From positions 17,876,501 through 17,940,500 of the forward strand of contig CANTUV010000007.1 of assembly GCA_947685225.1 (NCBI GenBank): a stretch of 64,000 nt of DNA, written 5' to 3'. Both the position numbers and the translations under genes were made by a program. Under the pieces are notes generated by a model. That model made no database searches. It was not told the origin of the DNA and worked only from the letters and a program-made list of their open reading frames with translations. Within the stretch, counting starts at the first letter, position 1, and each line of letters begins with the position of its first letter. This DNA is from Garcia nutans (lineage: Eukaryota; Streptophyta; Magnoliopsida; Malpighiales; Euphorbiaceae). Positions 57,023-64,000 of the stretch are shown piece after piece.

Positions 57023-57124
57023 ACTCTCTCTTTTATGCTGACCTTGATTTTGACTTAAGGATTAGCCCTGCTGCTGGTTCTGTCTCTGGAGCAAATGGAA
57101 AGGCTGTTGAGCATTATTTGTCGT

Positions 57125-58234
57125 CTAGGAAAAATTGGGGTGACTCCTCCAACCAGGATTGTAAGTGTTGGAGTAAGGATCATTTCTGGCCCTAGGTTGG
57201 AATCCTCCCATAACATTGACCTGCTCAGCTTCATTCCCAAAAGACTCATATGCAGAGGGACATATATTTGCTCCATGCCCTAATGTCCCACAGATTCCAC
57301 ACACTTCTTGAGTAGATGAAGAAATATTGTTCTTCATGTTTAGCATCCGAACTTGTCTTGTCAACTCAGCTATTTGACTAACCATTTCAGTATTGGCGTC
57401 CAGTTGATTCACCCCCTTGCTTCTTCCCCTTACACTCTTTTGTTGAGAATTAGCTCCCAACATCTCAAAGATCTCATAAGTCTCACCAGCTGTCTTTTCT
57501 CCCATGGCTCCCCCAGCTGCATTATCAACAGTGTTCTGAAATTGCTGGGTGAGACCATCATAGAAAAACTGATTAAGAAGTTGAAGTGGGTAGTGATGAT
57601 GTGGACACTGGATTAGTAACATCTTGAATCTGTCCCAAGCCTCATGAAATGGCTCTCCTTCAAATTGAGAGAATGTAGCAATCTTCCCTCTCAACTCAGC
57701 TGTCTTTTGGTGTGAATAGAACTTGCCCATGAATTTATTGTAAACTTGCTCCCAAGTTGTCAGTGAATTTTCAGGCAACATCATGAGCCAGCTCTTTGCT
57801 CTATCCTTCAAAGTATAAGGGAAACATCTCATCCTCAACTGATCTTCTGTTAGTCCTCCCAAAGGAAAAGTGTTGAGGGTGGAGTAGAAGTCCCTAATAA
57901 AATTCAAAGGATCTTCATTTGGAACTCCATAGAATGATGGCAGCATGTTATAGTGAATATTCTTCAACTCATAGTTCCTTGCTGCATCTGTCAGTCTTAT
58001 GCAAGAAGTGGAAGTCCTAATGACAGGTCTAGCAAAATCTCTCATGGTTCTTTGTCTTTCTTCAGCCATTTTAACAGATTTTTCAGATTCTGACTCAAAA
58101 TTCGAAATGTCTTCCTCTAAAGTATCAAATCCTGTGAAAAGCTCAAACTCCTCTCTGCTCCTTTTTATTCTCTGAATTTCTGGAATGAATGGATGCAATT
58201 CTCCTTCGAGTGATCTCCTGCCTTGCATAAACAA
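57125..58234 (-). pseudogene. gag: Element G gag
   Basis: A 369-codon frame starting MFMQGRRSLEGELHP; the next in-frame ATG is at 58228. The capsid region has DPLNFIRDFYSTL, KSWLMMLPENS and KFMGKFY, typical of Athila gag. A zinc knuckle C-x2-C-x4-H-x4-C (CGICGTLGHGANIC) lies near 57290. The frame ends at TAG (57125-57127) within NPGWRSHPNFS, where element B has tryptophan (NFSW); TGG to TAG is a G-to-A change. A second stop (TAA, 57062-57064) follows in the same frame before pol. Without these, gag and pol would be one continuous frame, the usual Athila arrangement. Confidence 0.9.
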
Positions 58235-58355
58235 AAATTTCTAGAAAAGAAATATCAAAAGCAAAAGACAAATAAAATAAAACAATGAAAATAATCTGAA
58301 ATGTGATTTTTTTTATTTTTATTTAAAGAAAAATAAACAATTACGCCAGTTAGCT

Positions 58356-58373
58356 TCCCCGGCAGCGGCGCCA
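58356..58373 (-). promoter_or_regulatory. Element G primer-binding site (tRNA-Asp type)
   Basis: TGGCGCCGCTGCCGGGGA on the minus strand, 6 bp inside the 5' LTR boundary at 58380. Identical to the site in B. Confidence 0.93.
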
Positions 58374-58379
58374 AAAACT

Positions 58380-60092
58380 TGTTGCGCTCAAATTAACTCT
58401 ACCACAAAGTGTCACTCGCAAGTATACGAGGTAGCTGTAGCAAAGGTGATTGCCCCAAGGTCGTTCTCTCAAGGAAGCCAAATTGGTTAATTGCTTATCA
58501 GATTATGTTTAACAAGTAATAAAGAGATTTATAAATTGCTAAATAATGAAGAAGATTGATTAAAGTTTAAAACAATAAAAGTAAATTGAGCTGTGTTTTG
58601 ATTCACTTGATAGAATGGTCTAGGGTTTGCACTTCTTTACTACTCATATGTATGAACGGTTATTCCACTTAACTAATTTAATTTCTAAGATTAAATCTCA
58701 AGCAACTTAATTAATTGAGTCAAAGAAATAAGCTCTCGCATTCAAACCTCTTACAACTAATCTTGTTATAATTGAAACAATCTTTTTAATAGGTTATATC
58801 TCTAATTCACCTAAGTCCTTAATTGAATTGTTCCAGCATTAGATTTCATCTCTCAATCCATCATCTAATACCTAAAACACACAATTGGTGGCCAATCAAT
58901 TATATGTAACAATTTTTCATTCAATAAAGGCTAAAGAAATCAATAGTTAAGAGAATAACCAATTCATACAATTCATAGCAAATCCATACAAACCTAGACT
59001 AGATTAAATTAGTTCATGATGTTATCAAGCATACTCATCTCATTAATAATCAAAGAAATCAATTTAGACATGATAATGTTCATAAACACAATTTCAATGA
59101 AACTAAAGAGACAAAGTTTAAGAATAAAACCAAGTTACAAACTCCTTGAAGCTTTTGATGAATCTCTTGATCGAATCTTGCAAAAAGGATGAAACAATGG
59201 CATGAACAATCTAATCTAAACTAGTGTAATCCAAAGTAAAATCAAAATCCAAGAAAACAAATGTTTAAACCCTAAGATCTCTCTCAGACGGCTAATTTGC
59301 TCTCAAAATCGTCGAAAGACTCCTAAACCCTAACTTTCTTTTCCTTTTATATGAGTCGTACACGTTAAAAATCCGATGCGGGCTTGGAACATGAGGGACA
59401 CGGCCAGGTGATGAGGGACACGGCCGTGTGAGGGCTTGATGGAGGGACACGGCCAGGTGACACGGCCGTGTCCCCTACATGTGTCCTCCTCTGTTGCTTT
59501 TGGTCTTCTTTTCTTCTTTGTTGAGTGACACGGCCAAGTGGAGCTTGACTTGGCCGTGTGAGTGAATTGGGAGGGACACAGCCGTGTCCCTTGCCTGTGT
59601 TCGCTTCTGTGTAATTGTTGATCTCCCTTTCCTTTGGTAACAAGTGGGACACGGCCAAGTCATGGTGACTTGGCCGTGTTGCTCTTCTTTGGAGGGACAC
59701 GGCCACATGGCTTGGCCGTGTCCCTTGCTTGTGTCTGCTACTGGGACTTGTTCTTCCTTTTAACTTGGTATGGGACACGGCCAGTGACTTGGCCGTGTCC
59801 TCTACCTGTGTCAGCTACTGCCCATTTCATCTTCAATTCGTTTCCTTGCCTGTTTTAACCTAACACAAAACTCAAAACAAACTTAAAACACGAAGTAAAT
59901 AAACAATAACCGACAAAACATAAACACAAACTAAAAACTAGATCAAAAACGACATAAAACTAAAAATAAACTAAAACTACACAATTAAAGAAAACACTAG
60001 ACAAACCGATAAAAACTAACAAAATACCTAAATAAAACAATAATTAACCTAATAAACAAGACACAAAACTTATAACAAAAACTAATAAAACA
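58380..60092 (-). repeat. Element G 5' LTR (right copy)
   Basis: 1,713 bp, the same length as the left copy, with about ten scattered substitutions. Several fall in C/G dinucleotides of the dyad array (for example ACACGG to ACACAG near 59579). Confidence 0.94.
59395..59801. repeat. GGCCGTGT dyad array in the right LTR of G
   Basis: Same number and order of dyads as 48832-49238. Confidence 0.88.
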
Positions 60093-60097
60093 ATAGT
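60093..60097. other. Target-site duplication of element G (right copy)
   Basis: ATAGT repeats 47812-47816. Confidence 0.94.
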
Positions 60098-60699
60098 ATA
60101 ATGGGAATGAATCTTATTAAGGAAATAAGATTTTGCTGTTGTATAATGGTGATGTCAAATTAATATGTGGTAATTGTATAAAGAGTAGGATCAAAGTGAA
60201 GATGTATAAAATTATTGTATTAAGATAAAAGTTATCAACATTTGAATTTAAGGTGATGAGAGTATATTTTTAAAATAATGAATTGATTAAATATCTTGAG
60301 TGCAATAAGTGTGTGAGTATATATATTAAAGAGATGAATTAATTTTTGTCTAATGACAATTCAATTAATGATATGATAATTTGTTATCAACATTTGAATT
60401 TAAGGTGATGAGAGTATATTTTTAAGATAATGAAGTGATCAAATATCTTGAGTGCAATAGGTGTGTGGGTATATATATTAAAAAGATGAACTAATTGTTA
60501 TCTAATGACAATTCAATTGATGATATGATAATTTGTTGTGACTGTTTGAGTAAATAGACAGTATAATAATGTGTTAGGGAATGGTAAAAAGAAAATTAAG
60601 AATGAACCTAAGGGGGAGAATAGAAATTATGTAATTTGGTAAAATAATGATTTGGTTGATTTATTACCATACTGGATAATTTCGAGGATGAAATTATTT
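60098..60699 (+). other. Element F internal region, right part, non-coding
   Basis: The interior of F resumes after G. Two similar blocks of about 150 bp, each with TTATCAACATTTGAATTTAA and GGTGATGAGAGTATATTTTT, lie at about 60231-60380 and 60382-60535, a tandem duplication. At 60681-60701 the sequence reads F-E-D-E-I-I-stop, the last codons of a Tekay/Del pol, although no pol precedes it. Confidence 0.78.
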
Positions 60700-60713
60700 A
60701 AGGGGGAGAAAAT
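60700..60713 (+). promoter_or_regulatory. Element F polypurine tract
   Basis: AAGGGGGAGAAAAT abuts the 3' LTR. Element E has AAGGGGGAGAGAAT in the same place. Confidence 0.88.
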
Positions 60714-63700
60714 TATAATATCCGTAATTTTTGAGAAATTAAGTATTTGGAGATATAAATTGTATATACTCAATATATATATATAGTATATATAACATAT
60801 ACATATGGTATATTAATTATATATATTGAATTAATACATTACATACTTAATATTTAATACACATATAAGGTACATTTGGTGTGTATATAAGATACACATT
60901 ACTTATGCATGTGTAATATTCTAAATTTTTGAAAAGTTCTAATTTTTAAAAATTTGATAAAATAAATTATAATTTAAAAGGATAAATTAAATTAATTGTT
61001 TTAAATGAAAAATGAAGGGATTTTAAATTAAAAAATTGAATATATATGCAAATTGTACATAACATATAAAAGTCAACACTTTTTAAAAGAAAAAGTATTT
61101 TGATAATTAAATCTTATAAATTTAAAATTAATAAAATAATTCAAAAATAAATTATTTTTGAATGAAAGAGAGAAATTAGAATTTTTAATTTATTAAATAA
61201 ATAATTAAATTATTAATTATTAAATTATTTTAATATATATATATATGTGTGGTTTAAAAAAAAGATGAAAAGGAAAAGAAATATTAAAAAGTTCTTCTTC
61301 TTCTTCTTCCTCCTTTTGGCCGAATTTTCCATGGGAGCTATACCAAGATTTTGATTCTTCCATACTTCATAAATTGAAGGATTTAACAAGTTTTAAGTGA
61401 ATTTTTGGTGATTTCCACCAAAATTAGTAAGTTTTCAACTCTTTTATTTGAATTCTATAGAAAATTGGATTATGTTGAGTTTGGAATTTTGATGTAGCAT
61501 GTTATCATTATTGGAATGGGTGTGTATGATGTTATTTTGAGTAGTTAACAATGATTTTAAGGTTGGATTAAAGAAATGGTTGAATTTAAGTTGGGTTTGA
61601 TGAAGAGAGAGAATTTAGGGTTATAGAACATTTGAGTTTTTGAAATCATGAGTTTTAATTGTGCAAATTGGTTCCAAATGTGTTGTTTTGATGCATAAAT
61701 AAGGATTTAAAATCAAATGATGGATTTAGTTAAGTTTAGATAGAGTTTGAAGATGGTAGTATTGATTTAGGGTTTTAGAAAAGTGAATTTTCAAGAATGA
61801 TTAATTGTTTGATTTTAATGCATAAATCATATTATTTAATGATATAAGTAGTGGAAATAAGATTGAAATGATAATTGGATTGAGTTGGAATGGAGATTCT
61901 TCAATGATGAAGGTTATGCCATTTGAGGGTTTTAAGCATAAGCATGTGGTTAATTAATGTAATTGGTTTAAACATACTAAAATATGTTTCTAATGATATT
62001 AATAAACTTAAAACACTAATTTAAATGGCTTGATATGATTTTTCAAAGTTAAAGTGAGGTGAAGTTTAATTTTGGAATTTGGTTTAGAGTTATGTTTAAT
62101 TATGGTTTGATGTTGAGAATATCTTAGAATGTGATATTAAATGATTATGTATGATCACATTTGGTATAGACATTGAGGGAGGTTGATTTGCTTCATCCAA
62201 GTGGTGAAGGGCAAGTTGGAAGGATATGATTGAAGGTTGTGTTAAGCTTGCTTTGGGTTGCTAGTGGAAGTATATACAAACTTTGAATATATTGTTTATA
62301 TTTGCATGACATTTGGACTTAACATATTTTGGTTGAAAAATGTGTTCAGTTACTTGGTTCATTGATTGAGTATGAATAATGTGCTATTACATTTATAATG
62401 TCATATATGTGTTAAATGCATTGTGAAAAGCCATTGATAATAGCTAAATTTTATAGAATGTGAAATATGTATATTATGTGAAAATACCCAAAGTAATTGG
62501 ATAATGTGTTGTGAATACAAAAATGAGATATGTGGAATAATAGAATGAATTAATATTGATAAAAATGAAAAAAATGAGAAAAATGAAAAAGATGTGAAAA
62601 ATGAAAAAAATGAAAAAAAAAAAGTGAAAATAAGGCAATGTGCCTAGATTGAATATGTGACAATGAGAAAGAGATTAATAATGAAAAAAATGAATAAATG
62701 AAAAAAAAAGTGAGAAAAAGATGATATATAATAAGGCAATGTGCCTAGTTTGATCATGAGAAAATGAGAAAAGTTTTGATAAAGGAATTATGAAAGAATT
62801 TGATAATAAGAAATATGAATAAATTGTGTGTCTAATATATTATTCAATTTTCAGAGTTCTGAGTTTGTCGGCATGCCTATGATTGCCTATGGGCTAAACG
62901 CTGAAATGGTGAAAAGATTAGGTCGTAAGCCAGGCCAGCTGATAAATATGATATTTTTGGGGTGAAAAGATTGGGTGGTAAGACTAAAAAACTATAGCAG
63001 TCTAGCCGGGTTGAGGACCAAGATACTGGAGGCTAAGGGTCTAGCCGGATTGAGGTCCAAGAGACTGGGGCTGTTACATTATCCATGGATATATTGCCTA
63101 CGGGGCTAGACACATGGTGTCATTATGGACCAAAGCAGTAACTTTGAAATTTGAATAGCATATTAGATCATTTTTGGGCCCATGCTTGTCTTTGCTTTAA
63201 TGTGAATTATGAATTGTGATACAATTGAACAATATAATTTTATGAGTTGTGATTATGAAATACTTAAAAAATATAAGAAAATAAAATGATGTGACATCTA
63301 TATGCATTGTGCATTGGCATTGCATTGAGTTTTATTATTATTATCAAAATTTGTACCACTAGCCTTCGGCTTAGAGCGATTGTAATTCGTCGCGCAGGTG
63401 TCATGGATGATTTGGTGGAGCCGGAGAGTTCTACTAGACCTGGTCGGGTCTAGGTTTATATTTATTGAGCTTAAAGATTTTTTTTTTGGTACATCAAGAT
63501 CAGAGCCAGTTGCCAGCATGTAGATATTTGATATTACAATGTATTTTGATATTATATATGTTATGATATATTTTTGGAAGTATATAATATAAATTGTAAA
63601 GAATGTTTTGAATAATTTGTTCAGATAGAATTTTATATGTGTTGTTAATTTATATATCTATATATAAGTATTTTGAGAAAATATATAGAAATTGAGAAGT

Positions 63701-64000
63701 ATTGGTGAAATGATGAATTGATTTTTATTGAGAGTGTTTATTTTATGCAGGTTATGTTTTGCTGAATTTTGGGAACGTCCAAATTACAAATAAAACTCTT
63801 GCGAATTTTTTCCAGAGATTTTCATATAAAATATTTATTTTGGATTCCTATAACAAGCAAAGAATATTTATATACTATTTATTTTATATATTAGTTTTTG
63901 AAATCTTAAAATAAAAATATAAAATTTTTTATTAAATCGGTCTGTGATATTTTTATGCCGTATATGTATATTTTACATATACTGAAAATATATATTTTAC
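60714..64000 (+). repeat. Element F 3' LTR, end cut by the window
   Basis: Matches 41059-44314 of the 5' LTR. The first bases are TATAATATCC, where the other copy has TGTAACATCC (G-to-A and C-to-T changes). Many more differences are visible than between the two LTRs of G or of E, so F is older. The last 30 bp or so lie beyond the window. Confidence 0.9.

Larger units (their letters stand above)
47817..60092 (-). mobile_element. Element G: Athila-lineage retrotransposon, minus strand, young
   Basis: The element is 12,276 bp, flanked by perfect ATAGT. On the minus strand it has a 5' LTR (60092-58380), tRNA-Asp primer site, gag, long pol, a dyad-rich spacer, a third ORF, a 3' non-coding region, a polypurine tract and a 3' LTR (49529-47817). 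The two LTRs have equal length (1,713 bp) and differ at about ten bases by eye (about 0.6%), so the insertion is recent. Two stops between gag and pol and a truncated integrase end suggest that this copy is not autonomous. Confidence 0.94.
41059..64000 (+). mobile_element. Element F: large non-coding LTR derivative, host of element G
   Basis: LTRs at 41059-44344 and 60714-64000 flank a tRNA-iMet primer site, a non-coding interior and a polypurine tract, in plus orientation. The second LTR is cut by the window about 30 bp before its end. Element G (47817-60092) sits in the interior. Without G the element is about 10.7 kb and has no recognisable gag or pol. The interior is related to that of E. 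The 5 bp before the left LTR are GAGAC; the same 5 bp should follow the right LTR beyond the window. Confidence 0.88.

Overview
The window is nuclear DNA from a flowering plant, most likely a eudicot. It is AT-rich and about 90% of it is LTR retrotransposon. The elements are Ty3/gypsy with plant-type primer sites (tRNA-Asp for the Athila lineage, tRNA-iMet for the chromovirus-like ones), and the single host gene has short exons and AT-rich introns. The species cannot be named from the sequence alone. I saw no rRNA, tRNA, CRISPR or bacterial-type feature.

Left block, 1 to 33906, is a four-level nest. Element A is an old Tekay/Del-type chromovirus; only its RT-to-chromodomain part and 3' LTR (28300-33906, plus) lie inside the window. 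Element B (Athila lineage, plus, <1-28299) sits in A's pol. B's gag-pol is split by element C, a solo LTR (3404-5892, duplicated target CTTAT), and by element D, a minus-strand chromovirus (6460-22226, duplicated target AGAAA). D's pol is in turn split by element E (7320-16409, minus), which has two nearly identical 2.8-2.9 kb LTRs and an internal region with no gag or pol.

Middle block, 33907 to 41058, holds AT-rich DNA and the only recognisable host gene: a seven-exon SNAP43/SNAPC1-like gene (coding exons 36316-39259, 311 codons). Its product is a subunit of the complex that drives snRNA transcription. It has a candidate TATA box, a well-placed upstream ORF and a decayed tandem copy of exon 6.

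Right block, 41059 to the window end, is element F (plus). F is a non-coding derivative related to E, with 3.3 kb LTRs. Element G (47817-60092, minus, duplicated target ATAGT) is inserted in it. G is a young Athila-lineage element with gag, a long pol frame and a third ORF.

The coding parts are mostly broken by stops, deletions and insertions. The most unusual signals are non-coding. (1) GC-rich dyads of the type ACACGGCC...GGCCGTGT, with shared flanking words, occur as arrays in LTRs of elements from two separate gypsy lineages. (2) An inverted repeat lies just inside the 3' end of the C, D, E and F LTRs; its sequence differs between families but its pairing is kept. (3) A second conserved pair of dyads lies further inside the same LTRs. 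(4) E and F share non-coding interiors that still carry the last codons of a chromovirus pol just before the polypurine tract.
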